Shown here: positions 25,700 to 40,273 of the stretch, piece after piece
How the letters are laid out: each line of letters opens with the position of its first letter
Position numbering within the stretch: the stretch's first letter is position 1
NCBI GenBank assembly: GCA_022885665.1
Contig: JAGQDJ010000049.1
Location: 744,502-808,501, forward strand
Source of the DNA: Triops longicaudatus
Lineage: Eukaryota > Arthropoda > Branchiopoda > Notostraca > Triopsidae
Reading direction: 5' to 3'
DNA length: 64,000 nucleotides
Program-made: the position numbers and the translations under genes
Notes under the pieces: generated by a model
What the model saw: only the letters and a program-made list of their open reading frames with translations
What the model was told of the DNA's origin: nothing
The model's database searches: none

Positions 25700-27053
25700 C
25701 TAATGATGAAAACGAAATGAGTGCCACTGAACTTCTCAGACATGAAATACGACAAACTCTTCAAGAAAACAGAAAAAAGCGAAAAAATTTAGTAATACAT
25801 TTTTACTGAAAGCCAAACGCTTTGCCATTTGTATGCTAAACAATAGTTAGACTAGGAGCTTCACCTTTTTTCAGATAATAGGTTATGAATACGTAAACGG
25901 ACCATGACGGAACACCTTATACACTCTTTTCAACGCCATTTCCATCGATAACCATCGCTTACTTACACACATATTTTACAGCACACATAAGAGGAGAGAT
26001 GTTAACTTAGTGCCAAGTCAGCAAAGCTTACTGATTTCAATTCAACTATGTTCATACATAGTTTTTCATACAGGCTGAATATTCCAGACGGCTAAAAACA
26101 CAAGTACAAGCTTATTCTGGTACAGTTCCCGTGGTTTGGAAATATATCCACCCAAAAAAAAATTGTACACCCAACGTTAATGTACCCGGAAGCAATTTAC
26201 TATCAATCTTATGGGTTCATTTGGCTATTCCCCTGTTTTCCTACCCTGTAGCTCACTGCCGATTTTCCCCCCAACGTTCCCACACGCGGTTTTCCACCAC
26301 TGGAAAACCACACAAACTACGACCCTACTCTTTCGAATATTAATTAATCTTGGTTACTTGCACACCTTTCACATCCATACTTTTGCACAGTCGTACATGT
26401 GTTTCCATGCCAGGGAACATTCTCCTTTTAAAAAGTGATAACAAATACCAAGACACGAAGTTGGTTGAGTCACGACTGGTATCTGTCGCAGGAGGCAAAG
26501 ACCTAACTAATTTCTTCTTGGTTCCCAAACTTTGCATACTTCTAACATGCCTCTATTCTTCTCTCAGCTCATGCAAACGTAATGACAGAACTGGGTCTCG
26601 TTTCTCCAACTCCAACAACGCGTTTTCATGCTGGGGCTCATTAACACAGCCATCTCATCACTATGTAGACGTATGCAACAACCTGCTACCTATATAACTT
26701 GCAAACAACTCGCTTATAAACCTCACTTATTTACTCCCTCAGCGAGAAGGAAAAAAACAAGGGCAAGTTTTCAAGCTTCCGCGAAACCACATTATTGCTT
26801 CACCAACGAGTGTATTCGTTTGTTAGCAGTATTACTATAATATAGTGGATATACAGTGCGGTGCTGGTCGAGTCTTTTCTGCTCAACTCACGCCAAATGA
26901 GAATCAGACCAACACCCAAGAACTCACTTTAATTTTCCCCCAAGATGGATGGCGGACCCCAACAAAGTCTCATTTGCACTTGGCCCATGCTATAATATAC
27001 ACGCTCACGCATACTACAACCCGAAAAGAGCCCACGAGAATGCGCATTCTCCT

Positions 27054-27068
27054 CCCCCCCCCCCCCCC
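27054..27068. repeat. Poly-C run (15 C)
   Basis: This is a homopolymer of 15 C on the plus strand in the region upstream of plexin. It is likely a length-variable microsatellite. Confidence 0.85.
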
Positions 27069-30000
27069 AAGAAAAAAGGGAACAAAACCTCTCTCTCCGA
27101 ACACAGGTGCTCGCTCGTTCTTTTATCCTGGCAGCGTTTCCGCAAACTCCCTTCCCCCGTCTTGCTAAAAATGCTTCTTTTAAAAAATCAGGAAAAAAAA
27201 CCGGGAATGGAAACTACGCTCGACGATAACCGAGTTAGGCTTAATTTTTGTCCAAGACCATAGTTTCTTTTTAGATGCTTAGCTTTTCCGACAGACTGCA
27301 GGACCCACAGATCTCCTAAGACGATACCGTCATTCAATTTGTTTTACTTCCCCGAAAGACAAGAAAATAACTCGGTCCAGTTTGACCCTACAAGCGACGG
27401 GAATTTCCGTTATAGTTTTTGGCGAGACGGTTTGACTTGGGGAACGGTTTTTACTACTATAAGGACCTTTCCGTAAACGACGAAACAATCGTTGGCCCTA
27501 TACTCCCTTCTTGGCCTCAGCACACTGTTTCCATACATATAATCCATTTAGGCTCGGCAAGAGCGAAAAGTTCTTCGTGGGCCAAACCCATACGCTGTCG
27601 CTTGATTTGTCTTATCCATTTCCTCCGCCTATTTGCCCAGCGATAACTGGCGTAGACACTTCCCTGCTTGCTTGTCCCCCAAAGTGCCAGAAACTATTGA
27701 CCTACAGCAATTCCGGGTACTACATACCGAAGATCCATCCTGATTTTCCAATACTATGCAGTCAATCCGAAGACTCGCGTCAAAGAGACTCACATTTATT
27801 CACTAAATGACACAAACACACAACCGGCTTCCACTCAGGTGCATGGCAAATGCCAATGCTCCGTCCAAACAATACATTCTGTTTAATTATGCCATGTCGC
27901 TATTTTAACGCTGGTCGGAACATGCCTGCAACTAGAAAGACGAGCGAAGGGTCTCAATAATAACGTCGCGTTGTTTAAAACTACGGTAGAGGTACACTAT
28001 TGTGAACGAGTTTACACAACATTGGAAACGACAGAGACACTTGTCCTTCATTGCACCGATGAAACGTTTCACTGACGTGCACGACATAAAATGGAAACTC
28101 TGTCATTCGCGAAGTACGGATAATCAGATTTCAGAACGCATCCTTTGTTTCAAAACAGGGGTCTTTGAGTGCATGGTGGACTCGAGGTCTCCTTAAAGAG
28201 CTCTCAATCTGTTTCGTTGATTGTCCCAATTGCATTGTTACAGCTGCATACAGTGACAAGTTCGTTTATGGGACTTAGCAAGCTTTCTTTGCTAGGAAAA
28301 GTTAACGGATGTAAGCTCAGAAGTTTTGAGGGGGAGGAGGAGTTTCTCAGGACCTTACGTTACGTTCTTCTGTCTGAGCAAGTTAACAGGCCGGCCAAGG
28401 ATGGCTGATGAAGGTGGATTACATGGTTAGGGTGGAGATAGGGACGAAAGATACCTTAATTGGATTGCATCTTCAGTAAGTGAGTTCCAACCAAACTCAA
28501 GGACTCGACAATATAGACAGTTTACGAGAAGGACGTCTACACGGAAACGTTCAAAACTTGTGCTAAGTTTGTACGGGTTTCTCGGATCAAAGGCAATTTT
28601 GACCAATCCTCATTTCTGGCGTTTTTTTTACAGAAAAAATACTGTACTATTTTTTTTTAAATTACCCGCTTCTTGTACGTAGCTCGAGAATAAAGTTTCG
28701 ACGTGTACAAAAACGGTGGTCTATTTTTGTTAGTGTGCGGTGGCGTTTCTAGCAAGTATGCAAGAAAAGCTTCGTGAGATTTTTATGCTTTCACTGATGG
28801 CATGCTCCCATTAGTTCACATCATCTCCACGCACAATTTAATTTACTGCCAGCCTCTTCCTACTACTACAAACCTCTCCAGCGTAACAATGGACTACAGA
28901 TACAAGACCAAGCGCTCGTTTCTTAATGACGTATACATCCCGTATCAAAGGCAGATGCGAAATTTTTTGGCTACAAAAAGCATGCCTAGTGTTGATTCCA
29001 TAGCGGCTCTACTCAACTACAACGAACAAACATAGGCCTGGCTTTTCTTCTAGTTTTTCCAAACTTGGCTCTATGCATATATTGTACATGCGTTTCTCAA
29101 TGACAAAAGCTCCCTGCAACCCGACACCATTTAACGAGGGCTGTCTGACGCAGCTTGTCAGCCTTTTTCTGAATTTTTAGCATCAAGGCCCCCAGTACGT
29201 AATAAGAAAGGTAGTCATCCCGCTGAGTTTCTTGTGGCAGATGCTTCTACGCCACTTGCTACGCTATTTCTTTTGTGAACAATACTTTATCCTCTGGTTA
29301 TGAAGCTAACCCGTTTGGCATACATCACGTACTTCCCCTTCAAGTCCGTCTCTTAAATTTTGGAATAAGCCAGCCCATCTTTCTTTGAACAATATATATG
29401 TATTTTGCCGTCACCAGTCAAAGCAAGGCTATAGCTCGTAGACAGGTGAGAAATGGCAGACATTGACTCCCCGCAGCAAACTAAAATCCCCCCCTTCGCT
29501 CATTACGGCTTTTGCATGTTGCCACGACATGTCAGTTTTACTTAGTCCTACACGAACACATTCCACGAGCCTTTACATATCATAGCACCAACATAACCTC
29601 TGCCACAAGAGAGAAAGTTCAGTTTAATAAAAATTAACTACCTGAAAAAAAAAGAGTTCCAAGGCCCACACCTTCGGTTAATTTTGGCGTATAAATTTCA
29701 CTTCGTTCCAACAACTACTATTGCACAACAACGTCAATGAACGATCTTGGCGGTTTGTCGGAGCTTTAATTTGGTTATACATCGTACTTTTAAGTGGAAA
29801 ATAGACACCCAGTCATGTTTTTTACAAGACTTATCGTCGTTTACAGAAAATTATAGAAAATAGTAGCTTCCTAACTCATTTACCGATCTCAAAATATTGA
29901 ACTAATTCAAGCAAACATTTAAACAGTTTTATTCATCTTTACTTCTTACTAAAATCAATTAAACTCACACAATCCGAGCTTCACTTATAACATCGGTCTC

Positions 30001-32775
30001 GGTAGACAAAAGGGTCACGGAAAGGCATAATTTTATTTTTTTTTTTCACTATCTTGAGTGGGTATTTTACAGTAACACCAGGACACCGTAGTTTTCCTTG
30101 TTCAATAAAAAAATCACTTTTCTTAATTTGTCTTCTTGTGAAGTCCAGAGTATGCCACATGCTGTAATAGAAACTCTTGATTGAAAAGAAAAAAACAGAC
30201 GGGGTTTGATATGTCAGAGCTGAACAGCACCGGCCAAAGCAGACGCTCTGCTAACGGAATTGTTTGATTACCAAGGTCTGTCATCAAGGCAAAGTTGCCG
30301 ACTCGGCAGACCAGTTTCCGTAGACCTCCAGAGTCGGCTTCTACTTCTATGATCCTCTCCTCACACTCCCACCCAAAGCGTCTTGGAGTGACTGTTACCC
30401 GCATCAAGAATTCTCCTCCTGCAATTACGTATCACCTGCACAGGCTTCCACACATTAGCTGTCTCGCTAGATATTTCGGAGTCCACCTCAATTTCCCAAG
30501 AAATCTATTAGACAACAAACTTCTATGGAAGTTACCAGTCACAAGCCCACACATGCCGCGTGGAGCTAAAAAGCCAATATTATTTTAGTAAATGAAGAGT
30601 AACTTTAGTGACGCTGGATACCACGACAACTGGCAAGGCAGGGATTAATGCTAACCAATTCTGAGAACTATTTCTTGCATCTAACCATGTCACAATCTGG
30701 AAGACGCTTCTTGTCAAATGTCATGATCAGCTTCAATGCCATGTCTCCGTCTGAAGTAAACGACTTCTAACAAGTTCCGCGAAAATCAATTCCTGATAGC
30801 ATCTCGGCCTTTTTGTCAAGTACCATATACACGTCCCCCAAAAAATCCACTTACAAATCACATCAATCCTGTTCCTTGAAACTTTTTACCCATTGCATAC
30901 AAAATGAATCCAAATATCCTTCTCAAAGACCCTTTTAAACCTGCATTTTTCTACCTCTACCTTCCCCCTTTAAGACTTTGTTCCTAGTATGTAGACGCTA
31001 CCACGAAAGAGGTCGGCACATACACTATGCAGTAGACCTACATATTCAAACTCGATATGAGACCCTGAAGGGAGCACCCAAGACTTGGGCAGTTCTGCAA
31101 TGCGTCCGGGAGAACCCGACCGCCCCAAGCCATGTCCAAGGCCGCAGCTACGGCTAAGTTACAGTTTATAACTCGTTGTCGGCAACACTCAGCCAGTAAA
31201 GTTAGACACACGAGAGCGTCCTTTGTGCCGTTAGCTTACCAATAGGCCCAAATTCATAGCGCGAATTTGCTGAGTTGAAGAAAAATCGAACGCGGGAAAC
31301 AATAAAAAATAATAACAAAGTTATAACAAAAAGGGACACCACAATGCGCAGGTCCCGCTTCTAACCCCTAAACAGCGGTCATTTCTGTAGCACCAGTGAA
31401 ACCCTTTTCTAGAAACAATTCTCGGAAGCAAGGGCCGCTAAAAAAACCCCTAAGATTTCGATGCACACACATGAACACGCAACAATGCCCCGAGTCTCGA
31501 CACGCCTCATTATGGCTTTAACATCAATAAAGTCGCAATGAACAAGAAAAAAAAACTAATCGTCTAATCACACCAGTCACTACCGTACTGTCCCTTCCAC
31601 AACTCCCCTATCATTAACCATTTGAAGACCACCCCCAGGGCGAAAGAGCTCTTAAAAAGACTGTCTTTTCCCACGTAACTTGACAAAGAAACACTCCTCA
31701 AGAAAGTTCCATCCATTCCAAGCCGTCTCCTTACTATCTAACGAACTAAGAGCCCGCAGTGAGTGCACACGGAATAAAAGTAAATAAGAGACCACACCTC
31801 CCCAAAATAGCACACTGTACAATTTTCCAGCATCGGTGCTTCAATGGCTCTATGTACCGCTTTAAATTACAGTTTCGCACCACCAGCTATTAACTATCCA
31901 TATTGCATTCCATTTGACAGCCAGGTTGGGTGGCAGGTGGAGAAAGGGGGTTGCAGTGTACTAAGGTTATCTTTTCGGTAATGGACCCTTTCACAGATTC
32001 CGAAAAAAAGGCACAGCTCTTGTGCGTACAACTTCTTGCAAGAACATGAGAAGAGCTCTTTATCCCACCCTGCTTCTCAACCCTCCTCCAGCCCAACTAC
32101 CCCCCAGCCCCGAAAAACCCTTGTGAACGTGTATGTCCTGGCAACACTTGAAAGGCTTTAACCTTGTTCCCTATGCAAGTCTATAGAACCGTCTTGAGTA
32201 AGTCCCTCCTATATCGGGGGGTACCTAAGGGGTGCAATAGTGAAACGGAACAAAAAGGAGCTCAAGACAGTTTTTTACCCCCATACCAGATCCTGCAATC
32301 CAAAAGAAATACATAAATTTTCTTCCCGCTTTAAGGGGGGTATTTTTCATTTCCCCCCTTTCTTTGGCATACGTACAGACCCGCGCTAACCCGGAGTAGT
32401 GCTAGCGCACTTGACTAGAATCTGTGATAGACACCCCCACCAAGGGTTTCTTATGCTTGTCTGGTCCGGTGCACCCATGCATCACTCCCACCTCCACAGC
32501 CAAACCCAAACCTATAGAGCCCAAAGCCGATTCAGCATCTTATACGTGTTACTTCTTCCACGTCATAAACCCTCCTTTAGACACGCGTCTTAGTTGTTTC
32601 GAATTTTCCCAAGCGGAATAACTGAATGTTTTTCACAAAGAATATTCCACGACGCGTAATGTCATGCTTTTCAAATGATTGTTATTTACATAAATGACAC
32701 AAAGATATGGGAATTCTTGCGCAAAAACAATCCAGGGCTTGGGTGGACAAATTTTTATAGCTTGCAAATCTTATG

Positions 32776-32813
32776 CCAGAATAATAAAATACGTCCAGAA
32801 TAATAAAATACGT
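32776..32813. repeat. Tandem 19-bp duplication
   Basis: CCAGAATAATAAAATACGT occurs twice, head to tail and identical (32776-32794 and 32795-32813). This suggests a recent small tandem duplication in noncoding DNA. Confidence 0.9.
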
Positions 32814-35800
32814 AATGTAACGCGTTTCGTCGCTCACCACCTTAGATGACCTTTTTCCAGTTCGTTTCGTTATAGCAGCCATAAAATGCAGGTTCTTTAG
32901 ACCAAACAAGCGGGACAAAGGACGAAGAGAAGCCTCCTACTGCTCTTATAACTATGTTCTTCAGTCTGCTTTTCCCACTTCGACTGTGCCCTTTCATCAG
33001 TCTTTGGTTACATTTTTGCCCACTGTAAACCGCCAGAGGGCAGATATTAGCAAGCAAGCCTAAACACATGTGCTCAACATACTTTCACCCCTTCGTATCG
33101 TTAAGAGTAGCAGTCGACTCTACCTTGAAGCTTCATTAGAACAAAACAAGACAATCTTAAGACATTTGCAAGAAAATAAAGACAGAAGGGGGAAAAAAAT
33201 TGACCAGCGTTTTTCTGCTTTGCTACGTTGAACTGCGTAGGTATCAGATAAATGTCAGTTAACATAAGAAAAAGATCCCAAAGTTGGAACATAACAGTTT
33301 TGAACGTGAAAAAAAGGACCATGAAAATCTCGGGTGGTCTTCAGGTTTCCCTTTTTCTTTTGGCTTCTCCTTCTCGTTACAATCATACGTTGTTCAGACT
33401 ATCCTTACCCCTTTTTTCTTGACCTTCGTGCACCGTTAAATAGTCTTCTCGGACCTCAAAAATTTTCTATTATGGCGTAACCCACGAATGTAGATCCCTC
33501 TCGGCAACTGAAGAAGACGACAGGAATCTACTGCAGAGCACCCTCGATTTAAGATTAGATTGATTTTCACGGTGGATTTTTTTCCCCTTCGGACGTGGTG
33601 CACAGTTCCCTACGGTAGGAAGCCGAAATACGTGGATTCAGAAAAACAGGCAACGAAATCCTTGCAATCAACCAACGAGAGGAAGTCTCATAATTCTCCC
33701 TTTCTTAATTGCCTATAGAACGGATGCTAGTATAAATTGAAGCGCGTTGTCCTTTTGAGCAAAACGTTTTGTACATCTACTAGAACTCTTGCGGAATATT
33801 TCGTCAACAAAAACGAATATAGGGATTGGAATTTTATACAACAATAATACTGAATTACAACGCAAGTGAGTTCCGAAAAATGATTTGAAAACTTCGAGAG
33901 AATGAAACTTGGTCAACTTTATGGAGAGGATATAAATAAAAGAGGCATCGAAGGTTACACACACGATGGGGTTCTTCGAACGGTCACCTACATAAATCGA
34001 GATTCCACTCCCATCTCTTTTTTCCTTTTCGGGGTGACTTGTTGGGACCTTTTCACACAACTTGGAGGGATTCTTTTTAAGAGAAAAAAAATCATAAATA
34101 AAACCACAAGCAAAGGCTCGTAGGATGTTGCAGGCTGCACATTTGGAACTCTCGTCATAAAGAAGTGTCTTTTTAGCATGCTTAATTAATGAACCTTATA
34201 CCCTTCCTCCCTCTACCACCTGCTTCTTTTGTCTCTTTTCCTTTTGGCATTTCTTGTGAAAGGATAACGCACAGGAAGAAAAGAACACGGTGAGTAAACT
34301 CTGTAAAAAAAAAAAGCGCGCCAAGTATGCCATTCAGCGAGTCAACGAGTCTACGACAAAAGTGAAAAAATAAACTGAAAAGACAGCATTGTTTCCATCG
34401 CGGTGGCCAATATTTACTTTAATTCACAAGAAAAGCTACGGGACACACCCCACTTTACATACCCAAGAATCACTTGGGTATATGCATACCAAGATTGCTC
34501 GTGTGTACCATTCCTTTTCATAAACCAGTTGCATACTCAACGTGATGGATCTCTTGACACATTGAAAAACGCGATGAAACCTTTTCTACACGTTATACTC
34601 TCGCTATGTTCCATCATGAATATCTCTCAAACGTTACTCGTACTATAAAGTTAAGAGAACACGCACTCTATTATGTGTTGGGTGTTGTAAACCCTCTCCC
34701 CCCGTTATGTCTCATACCCTCACCCCGTTTCACCCCTGCAGCTCTATGTAATGTTTCAGCTATCTATTTGTTTTGGCTTCTGGCATTCTTGGCGTTCTCC
34801 TCTCCACCTCCTCGAAACTTACCGGCTTTGATGGATCTGTTGCAAGCAGTGAACGAAAGCGAAAACGGACTGAAAACTTACTAATAAAAACTGCGCCCGC
34901 TGTATCCCATCCGCTGAAGGGATGGGCGTAGGAACTGATTTATCTTACCCAGGATATGCCAGTCCGTTCGAACAGGGATCAACAGATTGCTTCCAATTTA
35001 TTTACCAAACTTGGAAAGCTCCCAGTCCTTGTCCCCTACAAGTCCCGCCATCATAGCTATGATAGGAAATCACGAGTAACTCAAGAAATACATATCCTAT
35101 GTAGGACGAAGAAGGGCGCAGACCCACCCTGGAGGGTGTCACATTACGATCTCTGTCAAGCCTTGACCTTTAATTGCAAAGCAGTTATGCCAACGCTGAT
35201 GTTGCTATGCCGTCCACTTTCCCATTCACGTTTTCAGCTTTTGGTGTGGAAGCGCTTCAAATCGCAAATAATTTCTTCCGCTTTCTTATTTCGTGCATCT
35301 GAAAGCATGAGGCTTGCCCCGGCTTCAAGTCAGTTGCGTGTCAAGAAAGCTTTGAAACCGTAAATACCACTAGGTTGACGGAACACCGAAACGGTTAACA
35401 ACAAAGATATTCGCGGGACATGATTGTATTAATTTTAAGCACGTGAAATGCGCTTTTCCTAAATTGCATTTCATTCCACCGTCTGACAATAATTGTCTCT
35501 GCAAACAGTCATTCTGCATTATGGACTCAACAAACCAATTGGTTTTTAGCTCTTGTACAGACAAAGTTCATCCTTACGCCGTAAATCCTTTCGAAAGAAC
35601 TCAATTGTCACTTTATATCTATTCTGATGTTCAGCGTTTCCGGAATTTTTCAACAATTTTTATTTTTCCAAAAAACCCGGCTAGCTCACACTTCAATAAA
35701 GAAAGTAAGCTAGCAAAGGGCGTTATAAGGCTTTCCAATGGTCTGTTAAGACTTCTCCCCTCGACTTCATTCGTTTTCTAGCCTTCAGTAACCACTAATC

Positions 35801-38800
35801 GGACATTCGTTCACTGGTGTGATGTTATGTGTCAAAGGAAATTATAGCCCAAAAGGGGCCTATATTCCCTATAATTTACATCCCTGCCTAAAATGGCAAA
35901 GTTTAAGAGTTGGGACATTTGAAACTCGTAAAAACAAAACGCGACACACTTTCACATATCTACGAGCCATAGAACACAAAACAATACTGTTGGTGCAAGC
36001 ATTTAAGCGTAGATATTATCATTTCATAATTGATTGCCAAGATAGAAAGAGAGAAAGCCTCATTTTTCTTTCTTTTGTCTTCCTGGCCATATCTTCAACG
36101 TTGGACGCTTGACTTCTCCGGCGTAACGCCAACATATGCTAATACGTGTTTCAGGACAAGAGTATAAAATTTAAAAAAAAACTCCTTGACGAATTTTTTC
36201 CTCATAAGATGCTTATCAAAAAGTAGAACGAAAAACAACTGTCGTTTATACTTTTAAGTGTGTGAGATGCTGTATTATATATTATAAATGGCACGGAACT
36301 AACCAGCCTCTATTTACAACATCCCAAGAAATGTACTATCAGTTCCAAGGATTTTACTTCCATCGTAATGCGAGGCTTGACTGCGCTCAAGCTCATGCTG
36401 AAAGCACCTTTGCAGAAAAACCGGACTAAACGGTCAGAGGAAACCAGCGGGGGTTGTTTCCCGTATTCTGCAAAAAGTCTGACAAGTTTCCCAGTCCAAA
36501 CAAGTCCATAAGCCCCCGCCGTATTCATTCTTCCCTCTACTTCTGGAAAATCTATCTATATAAATAGAGATTTTCTCTCCTGAAAAGAAAATATAGCATG
36601 CGGAACCGAGTAAGTTTGCCCTATTGTCACACCTGGCTTTTTTTCTATCCTGCTTTACTCGGCAGGTCTATCTCAAGGATTTAAGGGGCTACGCTGGGAA
36701 AAAGAACAAGCGAAAGGGACACACTACTGTACCACATAAAGGTGTCGGCTTTTGGGGTGCGAATCAAGTGACAAAAGCTTTCTTGAAGAGCTGGTAACTC
36801 TACAGCCCCCTTCGATTTTTCCTCAGGGCACAAATACCAAGCAATGCAGCAGCTTGCCCAAAACTAACTTCTAATTTTTGGGTACCCTTTGTACAGTGAA
36901 ACTGAGCCCTCTTCATTTGCCCCTCCTCTGCCCTCTACAGTAAGCCTGCCTAAGAAACATTCAAAGCTCTTTAACTCACCTCAAATTTGTTTTTAAGCCA
37001 AGACAAAACCGACCACTAACAGAAAATCGAGAAGCAGGTATAAACTAACCGACGTTCGAATTCGAGTTTGAACACAGCCGGGAATCTTTGGGAGCAAGTC
37101 GGCCCAGGAAGGGTTTGGGAAACCACGAACGACGAAAAATGCCCGCAGAAGGAAATACGAAAATGGTCGTGGTGGTACGACAGGTAGCTACGTTTATATT
37201 TGCATAACGAGCTGAATTAGGTCTAAAGAACTTCCGCTTCATGTTTTCGTTTCATTGTCATGCGGTTTGGAAAGTCTCAAAAAGATGTTGCCGGGGTTTC
37301 TTAACCCACATTGTATGGCTGGATTGATCTTGAAAACTGATTTTTGCTTCGTCGACGAATTGAAACAAAAACAATGAATCAATGACGCGTCCCAATGCCC
37401 TAAACTTTCTTCCAAGGACTTCTGAAAATCTCACCGAAAATATTTCAAAGTACATAATACTTGGTGAAGCATTAAAGTACGCAGCTATTTGGGTGACAAC
37501 AAAAGCTTGATCAATTGAAAAAAGGAACTCAATGGAATGCTGAGCGCCATTTCAGTGTTACGTGACCAAGCGACGCGGTTCACGGTCAGTTTGGAGCCCG
37601 GATAGCACAACATTAACCCTGGACCACGTTTCCACCATTTAGAGGGGGGTTACTGAAAGTGAAACCACGTTCTACCGAAGACAAAAGTTTTTACTTTTCC
37701 CTTTACCACTTATTGTAAGCCGTTATCTCTTCGCCACTGACTTTGATGCATGACATCAACATTCGTAAAAACATTGAAACCGTAGACACTAAACACATTT
37801 CCGATTCCTACCGCATAAACACCGAACTATCACAGGAAGGCACACTGCATGTTCATATGTTAGAAAATTCTTCGTCCCAATGACTTATTTCCTCCAAAAC
37901 CCCAACCGCGTTTCCCAGACTGTTTTCGAGCTGGGCTACAGGAGATGCGGCACTTTTTAAGCGAAATGAAGCCAGAAGCCCTCCGGAGAGCACAGATTAA
38001 CATCAAATTGAACCCTAATGCATTTTACTGAGAAAGAAAAACTCCGTGATCGGCAAGAAATGCCCGTATGAGTCTGAAGTCATTCGAACAGTGCAGGCAA
38101 AAAACACTGGCGTGAATTTTCAGATTATGGAAGCCAACGTTCTTTCCCGGCGCAAAAATGCCTCTTCTACCAGATATTATCAGAAAGACTTAAAAAAGTG
38201 AAAAGGTGTTTTCGGCAAACTTCACAGGCCTAAGTCGTCGACGATACTTTCTGGCACGGAAAACTATCCAGAACACTGATCGCAGTGATTCTTCCCTTTG
38301 TAGTAACCTTATTTAAAAAAAAAAAACAAGACCAAAAGGGTTCTCAACGTTTAATTTTTTTAAGAACATCTGTTACGACTTAAACAACAATGCGTTGTCA
38401 CTCCCGCGTCAATAGTAATAAATTTAAGGGAGTGATTAAAATGATCCTATAAGCTTAAGTGCCACTGGCGTAATTAATGGAATACACTGCCTTGCCGGCT
38501 TAAAAAAAGCCGGAACTGAAATAAAAGAAAGAGAAACACACACTCCACTACACACATCTTCACTTCGCATGTGAAAAACGGGAGAATTTCGCCTACCTTG
38601 TATCTTCAGCGGTGACCCAGAGGGAAATGTCAGAAAAAGGTTAATCCAAAGCTTTGGCTATATTTGGAAGAAAGATAAGCAAAGATCTGAAACACTGTGC
38701 ACACGGTTTCGCCAGAGTACGCTTGGCGGCTTTTTCTTTTTTCTTTTTCAGCACGAGTTCTCCCGAAATCGTCTTATACTCTTCTGATACCGGAAAACCC

Positions 38801-39185
38801 AAATACACGGAAAGATAAACTGAACGAATAGTTTGCCAAAACTGTCACCCTGTTATCGAGGGTTTGGAAAAATAGCAAACTTTCACAGTTGTTTCCGCAC
38901 AAACACGCACCAATAAGGATGTATCCTTTCACTTTTTCTGGAGTAAAAATGCACCGCAAACTATAAAATTATCCAAAAGATAGGAATGATGCGAGAATAA
39001 ACTGTACATAATCCGGTTTTGCGTATTAAAATACGTAAATTGTAACATGTAGATGACTTTGGTCACAAACAAACTCGTATAACACTTTCAGCAGCTTACA
39101 CTATCACACGTCCTTCCTCGATGAGAGCTGCTGAGAGACTGAAGTTACCACGCTAAGAGTCCGAACACATGTCCAAGGTTTCTCC

Positions 39186-39214
39186 GGGCTTGGCAACTCA
39201 AGCCCCGGCTTGAG
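39186..39214. repeat. Alternative hairpin segment in GC-rich patch
   Basis: CTCAAGCC (39197-39204) pairs with GGCTTGAG (39207-39214) across 2 bases. GGGCTTG (39186-39192) can instead pair with CAAGCCC (39199-39205). The three segments are mutually exclusive partners. They sit at the start of a GC-rich island of about 180 bp within AT-rich DNA, and a B-box-like CGCTCAAATCC follows near 39328. A tRNA-derived SINE is possible but unproven. Confidence 0.4.
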
Positions 39215-40273
39215 GAGACTCTAGGTCCCCTCGCAACGCATGACAACGTCGACAGGCTGAGGGTTCACGCTCACGCATCGCGGCCCTGTGCAGGGGCTTA
39301 GGGACCGTAAAAGCCCCCGCTCAAATCCCTTTACCTTAACGCCTGAGCTCAACGATTCTTTTGATAACAGCAGAAAACCTTGCTCCCCGTGCAGTGCTGC
39401 TCCTAGCGTTGAAGTTAGGAATAGAAAGGTATACCACTCGGCAAAAGGAACAGAACCATAGAACCGATGAATGGAAAAAGTTATCTTGCCATTATGTTCA
39501 GCGAATTAAAAAATGGTAAGTGATCCCCATTTATGTCTTATCCGTAGTTGAGGAGGATCAGTAAAAAAATCACATTATCCAATGAGTAAATATTAATGAA
39601 CACAGGTGAGATTCTAGCGTGTTGTAGCATTTTTGTTTAATTTTTCAGGTAAAAAAACAAGTCCGTAAAATCGATGCATTGCTGTGTATTTTTTACATTT
39701 ATTGCATGCGATAAATGTTAAGAAATACAATTCTTTGTTTCCTTACAGAATAAAATAAGTGCCTTGGTGACAGTTTATTGTACATAAAATTTGTATTCCG
39801 TAGAAAAATGTCATTTTTAAATGTGTGTCATTTGTTTTCTTTTGCAAACAGGTACCCCTTTTAGGCACGATCCCATATGCGCAATTTTTTGCGCTAACGG
39901 CACTATTTGGTTGAAACTAGCTTTGTTATGAGCTGTTGTTTTTCTCTAGATGCGGCGTCTGTCATAGGTTTTCACGTTTCGTTCTGACTAAATCGTTCCG
40001 TTTCAACATAGCTGCAATACGTTCGATTACGGAAATACGTGGTGAGATAAACTGAAAATTCCGTTTGAAGTGACTCGACTTCGGCGCACGGTGTATTTAA
40101 GACAATGCAGGGATTAACTGAGCAAAATATAAATACTCGTATAATTGTCCATAGATATGAAAAACGAAAGCGTAGAGAAACACTTTGCTTTCAGTCCTCC
40201 TTTTTTGTTTATGTTTGGTTGTTTTTTTCACGCCCGCAGTCGGAGTTATTTCTTTTCGTTCAAAATGTAATAG

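Noticed and set aside
25635..25727. N-terminal extension of the plexin frame to 25727
   Set aside because: The first codon is GTG, not ATG. The in-frame ATGs at 25673 and 25634 are the usable starts, and 25634 begins a typical signal peptide.
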